64,000 nucleotides of DNA from Sphingobacteriales bacterium (GTDB taxonomy: Bacteria > Bacteroidota > Bacteroidia > Chitinophagales > CAIOSU01), in contig JAIXOI010000028.1 of the NCBI GenBank assembly GCA_027486795.1, positions 62,001 through 126,000 on the forward strand. Direction: 5' to 3'. The position numbers and the translations under genes were made by a program. Below are positions 41,784 through 51,685 of the stretch, in pieces. The notes beneath the pieces were generated by a model that had not been told where the DNA came from, ran no database searches, and saw only the letters and a program-made list of their open reading frames with translations. Numbering within the stretch: the first letter of the stretch is position 1; each line of letters starts with the position of its first letter.

Positions 41784-43643
41784 TCAATCAAGCACGAACT
41801 CTTCCTTCCAGTTGTCTTTTTCTTGCCAAGCAGGTTGGTTGGTTTTGGTAAACAGGTAATTATTTATCACTAAAAAATCCATGTCGGTGCGCATAAAACA
41901 ACGGTAAGCATCTTCGGCGGTGCAAACGATGGGCTCGCCTCTAACATTAAAGCTGGTGTTTACCAACACGCTACTGCCCGTTAAAGTTTTAAAGGCCTTT
42001 AATAAATCGTAAAAGGCAGGATTGGTTTCGTGATGCACGGTTTGTATGCGCGCCGAAAAATCGATGTGTGTAATGCTTGGTAAGTCGGAGCGCAGGTGGT
42101 ATAATTTATCGCGAAGCGGCAATTGGCCGTAGTTTTCAGGCAGCGGCAGCCACCTGCTTTCTTTTACCGGGTGCACCAGCAACATATACGGCGATATACC
42201 TTCATAGTCGAAATAATCGGACACATCTTCGGCAAGCACTGCTGGCGCAAAGGGCCTGAACGATTCGCGATATTTAATTTTAAGGTTCAGTTTCTTTTGC
42301 ATTTCAGCGCTGCGCGGGTCGCCCAATATGCTGCGGGCACCTAATGCCCTTGGCCCAAACTCCATTCTACCTTGTACCCAACCTACCACATTTCCATCAG
42401 CTAGCAGTTGAGCTACTTTTTGATTTAAGGCTTCACTTTCCAATATCTCGCCAACTGCTTTGTAGGTTGGCAACAAATGGGCAATGTCGGCTTCGGGTAT
42501 ATTTGGCCCAAGATAAGAGCCCTGCATGCCATCAAGGCCAGGAGCTATGGTTCGTTCTTGCCCTTTGTATATATGGTAGGCTGCTAATGCAGCGCCCAGC
42601 GCACCGCCAGCATCGCCAGCGGCAGGTTGTATATAAACGTTGTCAAAAATACCTGCGCTTTGCATTTTGCCATTGGCTACGCAATTGAGGGCCACACCAC
42701 CCGCATAGCAAAGGTTGTTGCTGCCCGTTAACTGCTTAGCAGTGTGCGCAATACGCAATACTAGCTCTTCGGTTACTTGCTGTATGGCTAGGCCAAGGTT
42801 GCAGTGGTGTAGTTGCAACTCATCGCTAGGTTCTCTGCGCGGAAATCCGAATAAACGAGCCCATTTTTTATCGGGTACCATCCTAAGGCCAGTAGCATAC
42901 GTAAAATAATCCTGGTGCATGTGTATAGAACCATCATCAGCAGCAGTAATAAGGTGCTGGTAAATGAGTACTTTAAACTGCGCCACCTGTGGGTCGTCGG
43001 GGTTGCCATAGGGTGCCAGCCCCATTAGTTTGTATTCGCCAGAGTTGACCCTAAAACCCAAAAAATAGGTAAATGCGGAATACAACAACCCCACCGAATG
43101 TGGAAAGCGAAGTTCTTTGAGCACTTCAATATCTTTCCCCTTGCCGTGGCAAATGGAAAGCGTTGCCCACTCGCCAACGCCATCAATGGTTAGTATTGCC
43201 GCTTCATCAAAAGGGGAGGGGTAGTAGGCACTTGCAGCGTGGGATAGGTGGTGCTCGGGAAACAAAAGACGTTTGCCTATATCTTTTATCGGTTCTATTA
43301 CCTGCAGGGCATCTATCAGTTCTTGCTTCAAGAATAGCTTTTCCTTCAACCATATGGGCATGGAATTGACAAACGACATTAAGCCTTTGGGTGCCGAGCC
43401 GTAATAGGTCTCCAGCAAGCGCTCAAATTTCAGGAACGGCTTGTCGTAAAATACCACATGGTCAATTGCTGAAAGGGTAAGTCCGCTTTCGTGCAAACAA
43501 TATTTTACAGCATTTGCAGGGAAACCGGCATCATGTTTCTTCCGCGTAAAACGTTCTTCTTGTGCGGCGGCAACTATACGCCCATCAACAACTAGCGCTG
43601 CTGCCGAATCGTGATAATATGCCGAAATGCCTAGTATGTTCAT
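41784..43643 (-). CDS. Carbamoyltransferase (NodU/CmcH/TobZ family)
   Basis: This 619-residue enzyme uses carbamoyl phosphate and ATP to place a carbamoyl group on a small-molecule hydroxyl. The N-terminal Kae1-like domain begins MNILGISAYYHDSAAALV and carries the metal-binding His in FPEHHLSHAASAYYPS; LLTIDG-type and SGEYKLMGLAPYG segments follow. The C-terminal YrdC-like domain has FGPRALGARSILGDPR and SVLVNTSFNVRGEPIV. ATG 43643 fits the family start; the track start adds 41 unrelated residues. No polysaccharide or antibiotic genes are adjacent, so the acceptor is unknown. Confidence 0.92.
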   Translation of the reverse strand: MNILGISAYYHDSAAALVVDGRIVAAAQEERFTRKKHDAGFPANAVKYCLHESGLTLSAIDHVVFYDKPFLKFERLLETYYGSAPKGLMSFVNSMPIWLKEKLFLKQELIDALQVIEPIKDIGKRLLFPEHHLSHAASAYYPSPFDEAAILTIDGVGEWATLSICHGKGKDIEVLKELRFPHSVGLLYSAFTYFLGFRVNSGEYKLMGLAPYGNPDDPQVAQFKVLIYQHLITAADDGSIHMHQDYFTYATGLRMVPDKKWARLFGFPRREPSDELQLHHCNLGLAIQQVTEELVLRIAHTAKQLTGSNNLCYAGGVALNCVANGKMQSAGIFDNVYIQPAAGDAGGALGAALAAYHIYKGQERTIAPGLDGMQGSYLGPNIPEADIAHLLPTYKAVGEILESEALNQKVAQLLADGNVVGWVQGRMEFGPRALGARSILGDPRSAEMQKKLNLKIKYRESFRPFAPAVLAEDVSDYFDYEGISPYMLLVHPVKESRWLPLPENYGQLPLRDKLYHLRSDLPSITHIDFSARIQTVHHETNPAFYDLLKAFKTLTGSSVLVNTSFNVRGEPIVCTAEDAYRCFMRTDMDFLVINNYLFTKTNQPAWQEKDNWKEEFVLD

Positions 43644-43848
43644 CCAGAGGTTGAAAATAGGCAAAGCAAACGAAATTTTACAGCCTAACCGCGCGCTTTG
43701 GTTGCAATGCCGATTTTGGTAATTATCACTGAAGCTTGATTTGCGTTTCAAAAAGAATACTTTCAATCATCCTAGAATTAACATAAATTACCTGAAATGA
43801 TGAGTTATTTTCGTTTATTTTGTAGTTACAATAATAATTGAAATAGTT

Positions 43849-44904
43849 ATGCCGCGAGTATTGTTATCCGTTTGCCTCTTGTTTGCCACAATGCTTGTCA
43901 CCGCGCAATCGCTCGAGAAAAGAACGGCTATTGTTGTTCCGTTTGCCGAAACTCCCGTGCCTGCTGCTCCCGATTACAGCGATGTAAACAATTGGTCTTC
44001 ATTGCCCCAAAAAGAGGATATGTCGGATTTGATACCCAAGCGCAGCGGTTTAGTTGATGGGCAAGCCAATGCTGAGGTGGATGTGTTTTACATTCACCCC
44101 ACCACATTGCTATCTGGGCCGAAATGGAACGGAGACCTTACCGATGCCGAACTTAACGCAAACACCGATAGATTGCCCGTGAAATATCAAAGTACCGTGT
44201 TCAACGGGTCGTGCAAAATATACGCCCCAAGATATAGACAAGCACATGTGCGGTCGTTTTTTAACGTTGATAACGGAGGTAGGGAAGCACTGATGCTAGC
44301 TTATAGCGATGTAAAAAAGGCATTTGAATATTACATGGCCAACTATAATAATGGCCGACCATTTATCATTGCATCGCATAGCCAAGGCACGTTGCACGCC
44401 ACGTTTTTAATTGGCGAATTGATTGAGGGCACCCCGTTGCAAGAGAAACTAGTAGCGGCTTACATTATTGGTTTCCCGGTGCGCGATACTACTTTTAAAG
44501 TGCTGAAACCCTGCACTAGCCCTAGCGAAACGGGTTGTTTTATTTCGTACGGCACTTATGCCGAGAATTACTACCCTGAGTACTACAATACCTTTTTAAA
44601 AGACGCCATAATGGTAAACCCCGTAAGCTGGACCGTGGATACCACTGCGGCTAGCTATTCAATTCAAAAAGGGTACGTTGGCCGTCGGTTTGCCAAGCCT
44701 AGAGCTAAAACCTTTGGTGCAAGGATAAAAGACGACATGCTTTGGGTAACCAAGCCGCATATGTTTATGGGTAGGTTGCTCAATATCAAAGATTTCCATA
44801 TTGCCGATTACAATCTATTTTGGATGGACATCAGGGAGAACGTGGCTTTGCGCTGCAAAACCTTCCTAGGCACTTCCAGCCAAACCAATACCGCTAAGCC
44901 TTAA
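43849..44904 (+). CDS. Exported DUF3089 alpha/beta hydrolase
   Basis: This 351-residue protein has a signal peptide (MPRVLLSVCLLFATMLVTAQ) and a DUF3089 domain of the alpha/beta hydrolase fold. The nucleophile Ser is in IIASHSQGT, and the family start VDVFYIHPTTL is present, as is NSGSCK-like FNGSCKIYAPRYRQAH. Its substrate is unknown; an esterase in the periplasm is likely. It has a standalone look, with a divergent carbamoyltransferase upstream and a convergent hydrolase downstream. Confidence 0.87.
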   Translation: MPRVLLSVCLLFATMLVTAQSLEKRTAIVVPFAETPVPAAPDYSDVNNWSSLPQKEDMSDLIPKRSGLVDGQANAEVDVFYIHPTTLLSGPKWNGDLTDAELNANTDRLPVKYQSTVFNGSCKIYAPRYRQAHVRSFFNVDNGGREALMLAYSDVKKAFEYYMANYNNGRPFIIASHSQGTLHATFLIGELIEGTPLQEKLVAAYIIGFPVRDTTFKVLKPCTSPSETGCFISYGTYAENYYPEYYNTFLKDAIMVNPVSWTVDTTAASYSIQKGYVGRRFAKPRAKTFGARIKDDMLWVTKPHMFMGRLLNIKDFHIADYNLFWMDIRENVALRCKTFLGTSSQTNTAKP

Positions 44905-44934
44905 GGGTTGCAAAAACTGCAATTGTTAAACCTT

Positions 44935-45585
44935 TCAATTCCCATCAATCGCGCCAAGCAATGTGGCAAGGTTAAGCTCATGTGCACCTTCAAACTCATG
45001 TAGCTGATATTTAATGCCCTGTTCCTCTATTTTGGCTTGGGTAGCTTCCTTTCTGCCTTCGGGCAGCAATGGGTCTGCATTGCCCAACACTAGGTGTAGC
45101 ATTTTGCCTTCCATTGCTTTCTTAAAAGCGACCCAATCAAGGTCATGCGGCAAATCGCCACTGCAAAGCCATAGGTGATTAAATGATGGTTGGCGCATAG
45201 CCACCCACCGGCAAACAGTAGTTGCCCCTTGCGAAAAGCCTAACACATGCTTGGTAGCGTCAGCCCCCAATGTTGCGGTTTCTTGGAAGAAAAGGCCGTC
45301 GAGGTATGCCACATAGTCCTGTATCTCGGCATCGCGGTCGTCTCTGGTCATCCAAGTAGCGGCCACCCTGCCATCAAAGCCACGGGTATAAAACCTGTTT
45401 AAGGCTTCAGGGGCAACTATGCGCCCACCCAATGCAACCAATGGCTCAAACTCGTTGATAAATTCGCCAGCCAATTGCGCAAAACCGTGGCAGGTAAACC
45501 ACAAGTGTTTGGTTTCGGGTGCCGAAGCCCCAATAATATAGTACCGAGCGGTGCGCTGGGTGGTATAGTGCCGTGGTGTTGCCAT
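44935..45585 (-). CDS. Cytoplasmic alpha/beta hydrolase (carboxylesterase-like)
   Basis: This 216-residue protein has the layout of the phospholipase/carboxylesterase family: oxyanion-hole strand HLWFTCHGFAQLAGEF, nucleophile elbow HVLGFSQGATTVCRW, Asp in LGNADPLLP and His in EFEGAHELN. There is no signal peptide. It may hydrolyse short esters or remove acyl groups. The gene is convergent with DUF3089 (30 nt apart) and divergent from the GMC gene. Confidence 0.85.
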   Translation of the reverse strand: MATPRHYTTQRTARYYIIGASAPETKHLWFTCHGFAQLAGEFINEFEPLVALGGRIVAPEALNRFYTRGFDGRVAATWMTRDDRDAEIQDYVAYLDGLFFQETATLGADATKHVLGFSQGATTVCRWVAMRQPSFNHLWLCSGDLPHDLDWVAFKKAMEGKMLHLVLGNADPLLPEGRKEATQAKIEEQGIKYQLHEFEGAHELNLATLLGAIDGN

Positions 45586-45721
45586 TGGGTAAAATTGTGC
45601 AGATAATCTGAAAAGACAAATATCCAGCCCGTTTCGTTCAAACGTGCAGGTATAGGGTTGTTAATAACACTGAATTTATCAACAGTAGCAGTGAGAGGCA
45701 AAATGCAATGATGGCTTTCGT

Positions 45722-45729
45722 TAAATTTG
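45722..45729 (+). promoter_or_regulatory. -7 box TAAATTTG for the GMC gene
   Basis: An exact TAnnTTTG match puts the transcript start near 45736, which supports the ATG at 45753 and rules against the track start at 45708. No -33 TTG is seen. Confidence 0.5.
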
Positions 45730-45752
45730 TGCTCGGTTACAAATGCCTGTTT

Positions 45753-47321
45753 ATGTACGACTATATAATTGTTGGTGGCGGTTCTGCTGGTTGCGTAATG
45801 GCCAATAGGCTATCAGAAAACCCAAGTAATAGTGTGTTGCTGCTTGAGGCTGGCGGACCTGACAAGAACAAGTTTTTTAATATTCCGGCGGCATTTTACA
45901 AGCTGTTTCGCACGCAATTTGATTGGGGCTACTATTCTACAGCGCAAGACTCACTGCTAGGGCGTAGGGTATTTATGCCACGTGGTAAGGTATTAGGCGG
46001 CTCCAGTAGCATTAATGCCATGATTTATATCCGTGGCAATAAAGAAGACTATAACGAGTGGCAGGCATTGGGCAACCCAGGTTGGGGCTACAACGATGTG
46101 CTGCCTTATTTCAAAAAATCGGAAGATCAGCAAAGGGGCGAAAGCGAATACCACGGCAAGGGAGGTTTACTGAGCGTTTCAGACCCAAACTCGCCCAATT
46201 TTATGAGCAAACTATTTTTGCAATCTTCGCAAGAAATGGGCTTCCCTCAAAACCCCGATTTTAATGCAGCGCAGCAAGATGGTTTCGGCTTGTTTCAAAG
46301 AACGATAAAAAAGGGTAGGAGAAACAGTGCCTCCGATGCTTACATAAAACCGATAGCCAAAAAACGCACCAACCTTAAAATTGTGACCAATGCTATGGTT
46401 TTAAGCATTGATATGGATGGCAAGAAAGTAGTGGGCGTAACCTACGACCTTAATGGGCAGCAGGTTACCGCATTGGCAAACAAAGAGGTTATACTCTCCG
46501 CCGGGGCCATAAACAGCCCACAATTGTTGATGCTTTCGGGCATTGGCCCTGCGGCGCACTTGCGAGAGCTTGGCATAGCGGTAAAGCACGATTTGCCAGG
46601 TGTTGGACAAAACCTCCGAGATCATCCATTTGTGGTTATTGCGGCAAGGCTTGCAAAAGGCAAAACCTTAGATACTGCCGAAAACTGGCTAAACTATTTC
46701 AAGTACTTTGTACTGCGCAGGGGGCCACTTACCAGTTCAATAGCCGAGGCGTGCGGCTTTGTAAAAACCAGACCAGAATTGCCAACGCCCGATATGCAGG
46801 TGTTCTTTTGCCCTGCTTTTTTAATTGAACACGGGTTTGTGAAACCTGGTGGCGACGGGTTTACCATTGCTCCATGTTTGGTAAAGCCTAAAAGTGTTGG
46901 CGAGCTAAAACTTAAAAGTACCAACCACAAAGACCATCCGTTAATAAACCCTAACTACTTAGCTGCCGAAGAGGATATGCTAGCAATGATTGAGGGTTAT
47001 AAAGTGGCGGCAAAACTATTGCACTCCAAATCGTTTAAGCCATTTTTTAGTAATTATTACCGCCCACACGATAGGTTGCATAGCATAAGCGAAATAAAGG
47101 AACACATCAGGCTGAACATGGAGGCCATGTACCACCCAGTGGGTACTTGCAAAATGGGCAACGATAGCATGGCCGTGGTTGACCATACATTAAGGGTGCA
47201 TGGCCTGAAGGGGCTCAGAATTGTTGATGCCTCTATAATGCCAACTATTGTAGGTGGAAATACCAATGCCCCTACTATAATGATAGCAGAAAAGGCTGCT
47301 GATATGGTTTTGGCAGGCTAG
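45753..47321 (+). CDS. GMC-family oxidoreductase (choline dehydrogenase-like)
   Basis: This 522-residue flavoprotein has the FAD-binding start YIIVGGGSAGCVMANRLSE, the GMC signatures GKVLGGSSSINAMIYIRG and LSAGAINSPQLLMLSGIGP, and the catalytic His in MYHPVGTCKMG and the closing VGGNTNAPTIMIAEKAADM. Members oxidise alcohols such as choline or long-chain and aromatic alcohols; the substrate cannot be read here. No betaine aldehyde dehydrogenase or transporter gene is beside it, so the name betA is not given. Confidence 0.92.
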   Translation: MYDYIIVGGGSAGCVMANRLSENPSNSVLLLEAGGPDKNKFFNIPAAFYKLFRTQFDWGYYSTAQDSLLGRRVFMPRGKVLGGSSSINAMIYIRGNKEDYNEWQALGNPGWGYNDVLPYFKKSEDQQRGESEYHGKGGLLSVSDPNSPNFMSKLFLQSSQEMGFPQNPDFNAAQQDGFGLFQRTIKKGRRNSASDAYIKPIAKKRTNLKIVTNAMVLSIDMDGKKVVGVTYDLNGQQVTALANKEVILSAGAINSPQLLMLSGIGPAAHLRELGIAVKHDLPGVGQNLRDHPFVVIAARLAKGKTLDTAENWLNYFKYFVLRRGPLTSSIAEACGFVKTRPELPTPDMQVFFCPAFLIEHGFVKPGGDGFTIAPCLVKPKSVGELKLKSTNHKDHPLINPNYLAAEEDMLAMIEGYKVAAKLLHSKSFKPFFSNYYRPHDRLHSISEIKEHIRLNMEAMYHPVGTCKMGNDSMAVVDHTLRVHGLKGLRIVDASIMPTIVGGNTNAPTIMIAEKAADMVLAG

Positions 47322-47587
47322 AAAGCCGTAGTTGGTTTTTCAAAGCCAAGTTTCAACGCTATTTATTGTTACCAAACAGTTTCAATTTAGGCACTTTTAC
47401 TTTGTGTAAGGTGTTGTACATGTGTTTATTATAGAGTGTTATCATAGGTGTTTAATTTTGTTATATGATAAAAAATACAAACAGTATGTAAAAACACGTA
47501 GATAAACGAAACTAACACGGTGTTTAAACGTAAAATATAGTAGGTGAATAAACCTATTAAAGTTACGTTTCAACAATAGTGGTAGTT

Positions 47588-50500
47588 ATGTTTACAAAAA
47601 TCAAAGAGCAACTGTACCTTAATCTGTTTGTAGCTTTTGCGGTTTTGGTAGTACTTAGTATAGGGGTTAGCGCAAATGCGCAAACTTCTATTCTTACAGA
47701 GAATTTTGAAGGTTCAACGGCTAGTTGGAGCTTTATAAACAATAGCGGAAACGGAAACAATTACTGGGGCGTTTCTGCTGGAGCTTGCGGCAACAGCACC
47801 AACATGTTGATAGTACGCCGGAGCACCACCGCTTGCCAGTACCGGAACAACATTACCCACAATGTAACCGCTAGAAGGCAGGTAGTATCAACAGGATATG
47901 ATAACTTAACCCTATCATTTGATTGGGTATGCAATGGACAAGCTGGTAGAGACTTGGGTAAAGTTTTTTATTCATTCAACGGCACCACCTGGACACAATT
48001 GACCACTGGTGGCGTAGCCGGTGAATACCAAGGCACCACAGCTTGGGCCACCCAAACGGCATTTGCATTGCCATCCGTGTTAAACGATACCGTGTTTTTT
48101 ATTGGTTTCAACTGGGTAAATGATAATAGTGGCGGTTCTTTTCCTGCTTTTGGTGTCGATAACATCGATGTTAAAGGTACCGTTATACCAGCAGTGCCGC
48201 CTCAAGCACCTACATCTGGTATTTTTAGTCAAAACTTTTCATCGGGTAGCTTGCCAGTTGGTTGGACCAATACCGACTTATCTGGAAATAGCGCAGGTAG
48301 TTGGTTTTTTAACAACCCTGGTGCCCGAACCATAAACACCACCACCAGAGCAAACGGCTTTGCCATTTTCGATAGCGACATAATTGGGCAAGACAATAAA
48401 GCCGAAAGCGCCGAATTGGTTTCACCGGCATTTGATTGCTCTTCTTATGCTGTTGTAACTCTAGAACTAGAACACTATTTTAGGTTCTATGCCAATAGCG
48501 ATTATCGCATATCCATAAGCGGCGATAATGGTGCTAACTATACTACCTTAGCTTTCGATTCGGCAGAAACCGCCAATGCGGCTACTCTAAATTATAATAT
48601 ATCTGCTTACGCTGCCGGAAAAAGTCAAGTAAAGCTTAAGTTTTCATACAAAGGTAACTGGAGCTACTATTGGGCGATTGATGATATTTTGGTTGAAGGA
48701 CAAATGGCGGATAGTGCCGTGTGGACCGGTAACACCAGCACCAACTGGAACACGGCATCGAACTGGAGTACTAATAATATCCCTACTACTGCCACCGCAA
48801 TACTTATACCTGCTTCGGCAACCCGCATGCCTACCGTGCTGGCAGCGGCAGGGGCTGGTTGTTTCAACCTAACTATTCAAACTGGAGCCACGCTCACAAT
48901 TCAAACCGACTCAACGCAAGGGGGTAGCCTTACCATTACCGGCAATTTAAATTGCAATGGTACCATTGTGCATACGGGTAGCGCTTATGTAAGGCTATCG
49001 GGCTCGGGCAAGTATATCTCTGGTGATTTTACTTACGGAAGCAACGATAAACAATGGCAATTTGAAAGCGGATCGAGTTACTCACTGAACGGCGACTTTA
49101 CCACTTATGGTGTAAAGGTGCAAAGTGGCGCGTTGCTCAATTTAAATGGCCATCAGCTATCCGTTTACTCATTGCAGCAACTTGGCTCTTTAAACATTGG
49201 CTCGGGTACTTTAGAGATTGCCGGAAATGGAACCGTGCTTACTAGCGCGGGCTTTAATGGCGGCACAGGTACCGTACATTTCAACTCAGGTGGCTCAGCA
49301 TGGGCATCAAAAGCCACTGTAAGCCAAACCGTGCCATCGGTATCCTATTACAATTTGGATATCCGCACCAATAATGGCTACACCATAACCTTGGGCAATA
49401 CCAGTTCGTTTACCGTGCTCAATGATTTGACCATAACCAACCCAGGGGCTAAAGGTGGGGTTTTAACCACTGGTACTGATGGTTTAATTGCCGGCGACCT
49501 AAATTTGGGCGATGGCAGCAACAATGGCTTCACCTTTAATTTGGGGCATCGCATTTCGGGTGCTGGCAGCGCATCTTCTATTTTTTTTACTGGCAATGCG
49601 CTCGATAACCAGATAAACATAACCTACACCAATACTACTTTAGCTGCTCTCGGCAATTTTGATGGCGGTAACAGTATGACCTTCCCAGTTGCTTATACCG
49701 GCACAGGCACCCAAATGGTAGTGCCTTTTACTTACAACAACCTCACCATTGGTGGCACTGGCAGCAAAGCGCTAGGCAACAATATCTCCGTAAATGGCAA
49801 TTTAAATCTTACTTCGGGTACATTAACAACTGCGGTAAGCATGGTTAGCGAAAAAACATCGTTGAGTAATGATGTTTTTGTAAACTACATTAACGGCGGA
49901 ATAGCTATTGCCAATGCTGCTCCTACGTTGGCTAGTTTAATTACCAGTGGCAGTAGCATGACTGTTACCGTGCCTGCGGCATATTCGGGCTATTCCATTT
50001 TAGGTTGCAGTGTTTCTATCACCCACACATACAATGCCGATTTAGATGTTTATTTAGTAAGCCCAATTGGCACCGTATATACCCTATCTACTGATAACGG
50101 TGGTAGTGGCGATAACTATAACAATGTTTATTTTGTAGATGGTGGTGCCGCTGCTAACACCGGCAACATAACACTAACTGGCAATTATGCCCCCGAAGGA
50201 TTTACTTTTGCTAGCATTGGTGGCGCTGCCAATGGCGTATGGACTTTGTATGCCGTTGATGATGCCAGTGGCGACGATGGCACCATAACCGATTTCAAAA
50301 TTCAACTTAGGAGCACTGCCACGCATGGCAACATTAATTTGGCTGGTAACTGGATAAACAATGGTGGCACGTTTGCCCCGGGTACCGGAACAGTAACTTT
50401 TAGCGGTGCAAGTCAGCAAAGTGTAACTACCAATGGCCAGTCGTTTTACGCAGTTACGGTTAATGGCACTGGTGGCCTGCTACTAAACGATGATGCCACC

Positions 50501-51670
50501 ATTACAAGCACTTTGAGCCTAACCAATGGTGTAATATCCACTGGGGCCAACAAAGTAATTATCACCAGTACCACAGCAGCTAATTTATCGGGCCATAGTG
50601 CTGCGTCGTTTATCAACGGCAATCTTAGGAGGTATATAGCTTCCAATCTTTCTACCTATGCTTTTCCAGTGGGTAATGGTGTTGCAGCGGGCAATTTTAA
50701 ATTGGCTTCGCTTACCAACAATTTACTGGTTGGGGTAACTTATATTGATGCTAGTTTCGGTGCGCTTGCCAACCATAACGATAACGATTTGAGTGTATCA
50801 GAAGGAGGCACTAACTATAGCCGCATAAACCCTGCAGGAGTATGGACCATTGAGCCCAACAATCAACCGCTTTTGGGCAACTACAGCATACAATTGTATA
50901 CTGCTGGTTTCAACGGCTTGGCCGATAACGAATTTGTGGTGCTTAAAAGGCCGGTAGGCTCTGTTTCGGGTGCCGATTGGAGCACTGGCGGTGGATTGCT
51001 GGATATTTTGGGCGGTATTGGCCGTTTGGTTTCGAGCGGCTTCGCCATGCGCTCAGGTTTGACAAGTTTCTCTGAGTTTGGCATCGGTGATGGGTCATCT
51101 GGTGGGTCGTCGCTTCCAATACAGTTAATGAGCTTTGAGGCAACTTTGAACGATAGGGCAGAGGTGGAGCTAAATTGGGCCACGGCTATCGAAATAAACA
51201 ACGCCTACTTTACCGTTGAGCGCTCTGCCGATGGTACTACCTTCGAACCCGTTTTAGAAGTTGCTGGTGCCGGAAACTCAACCGTTATGCGCACTTACAA
51301 CGATGTGGATAAAGAACCACTATTGGGCCTGTCGTATTACCGCCTTAAGCAAACAGATTATGATGGAACCAGCACATACTCGCAAATGCGAAGTGTAAGT
51401 ATTGTAAGAAACAGCGTAGCACCCAGCATGGTAGTATATCCAAACCCATCGGCAGGCAACATACAAGTCGAATCGAAAGGAGTACAGGGCATGGTATCTA
51501 TCATGATTACCGATATGCAAGGCAAAACCATTTACTTGCAGCACGAAATAATAAACGAGGGCGACACGCCAATTTCGCTAGAGCTGAAAAACAAACTGTA
51601 CCCAGGTTTTTACCAACTAACCATGATGGGCGAAAATGTAAACTTGGTTGAAAAGATTATTATCCAATAA
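47588..51670 (+). CDS. Giant secreted T9SS type A protein with P-domain
   Basis: This 1360-residue protein has a signal peptide ending VSANAQ. Two jelly-roll/MAM-like domains follow (TENFEGSTASWSFINN and FSQNFSSGSLPVGWTN, about 30-380). Next come beta-solenoid-like Gly/Thr/Asn-rich repeats (about 390-760 and 890-1000), a proprotein convertase P-domain (SVSITHTYNADLDVYLVSPIG to NGVWTLYAVDDASGDDGTI, about 780-905), a segment starting FEATLNDRAEVELNWATA, and the T9SS type A domain (VYPNPSAGNIQVES, LYPGFYQLTM). ATG 47588 is preferred over the GTG start of the track. It is probably an adhesin or surface-layer component. Confidence 0.88.
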   Translation: MFTKIKEQLYLNLFVAFAVLVVLSIGVSANAQTSILTENFEGSTASWSFINNSGNGNNYWGVSAGACGNSTNMLIVRRSTTACQYRNNITHNVTARRQVVSTGYDNLTLSFDWVCNGQAGRDLGKVFYSFNGTTWTQLTTGGVAGEYQGTTAWATQTAFALPSVLNDTVFFIGFNWVNDNSGGSFPAFGVDNIDVKGTVIPAVPPQAPTSGIFSQNFSSGSLPVGWTNTDLSGNSAGSWFFNNPGARTINTTTRANGFAIFDSDIIGQDNKAESAELVSPAFDCSSYAVVTLELEHYFRFYANSDYRISISGDNGANYTTLAFDSAETANAATLNYNISAYAAGKSQVKLKFSYKGNWSYYWAIDDILVEGQMADSAVWTGNTSTNWNTASNWSTNNIPTTATAILIPASATRMPTVLAAAGAGCFNLTIQTGATLTIQTDSTQGGSLTITGNLNCNGTIVHTGSAYVRLSGSGKYISGDFTYGSNDKQWQFESGSSYSLNGDFTTYGVKVQSGALLNLNGHQLSVYSLQQLGSLNIGSGTLEIAGNGTVLTSAGFNGGTGTVHFNSGGSAWASKATVSQTVPSVSYYNLDIRTNNGYTITLGNTSSFTVLNDLTITNPGAKGGVLTTGTDGLIAGDLNLGDGSNNGFTFNLGHRISGAGSASSIFFTGNALDNQINITYTNTTLAALGNFDGGNSMTFPVAYTGTGTQMVVPFTYNNLTIGGTGSKALGNNISVNGNLNLTSGTLTTAVSMVSEKTSLSNDVFVNYINGGIAIANAAPTLASLITSGSSMTVTVPAAYSGYSILGCSVSITHTYNADLDVYLVSPIGTVYTLSTDNGGSGDNYNNVYFVDGGAAANTGNITLTGNYAPEGFTFASIGGAANGVWTLYAVDDASGDDGTITDFKIQLRSTATHGNINLAGNWINNGGTFAPGTGTVTFSGASQQSVTTNGQSFYAVTVNGTGGLLLNDDATITSTLSLTNGVISTGANKVIITSTTAANLSGHSAASFINGNLRRYIASNLSTYAFPVGNGVAAGNFKLASLTNNLLVGVTYIDASFGALANHNDNDLSVSEGGTNYSRINPAGVWTIEPNNQPLLGNYSIQLYTAGFNGLADNEFVVLKRPVGSVSGADWSTGGGLLDILGGIGRLVSSGFAMRSGLTSFSEFGIGDGSSGGSSLPIQLMSFEATLNDRAEVELNWATAIEINNAYFTVERSADGTTFEPVLEVAGAGNSTVMRTYNDVDKEPLLGLSYYRLKQTDYDGTSTYSQMRSVSIVRNSVAPSMVVYPNPSAGNIQVESKGVQGMVSIMITDMQGKTIYLQHEIINEGDTPISLELKNKLYPGFYQLTMMGENVNLVEKIIIQ

Positions 51671-51685
51671 GCAGTAGGGGCTAAA

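Noticed and set aside
45708-45752. Upstream start of the GMC oxidoreductase
   Set aside because: The -7 box at 45722-45729 lies inside this extension, and the FAD motif begins normally at the ATG at 45753.
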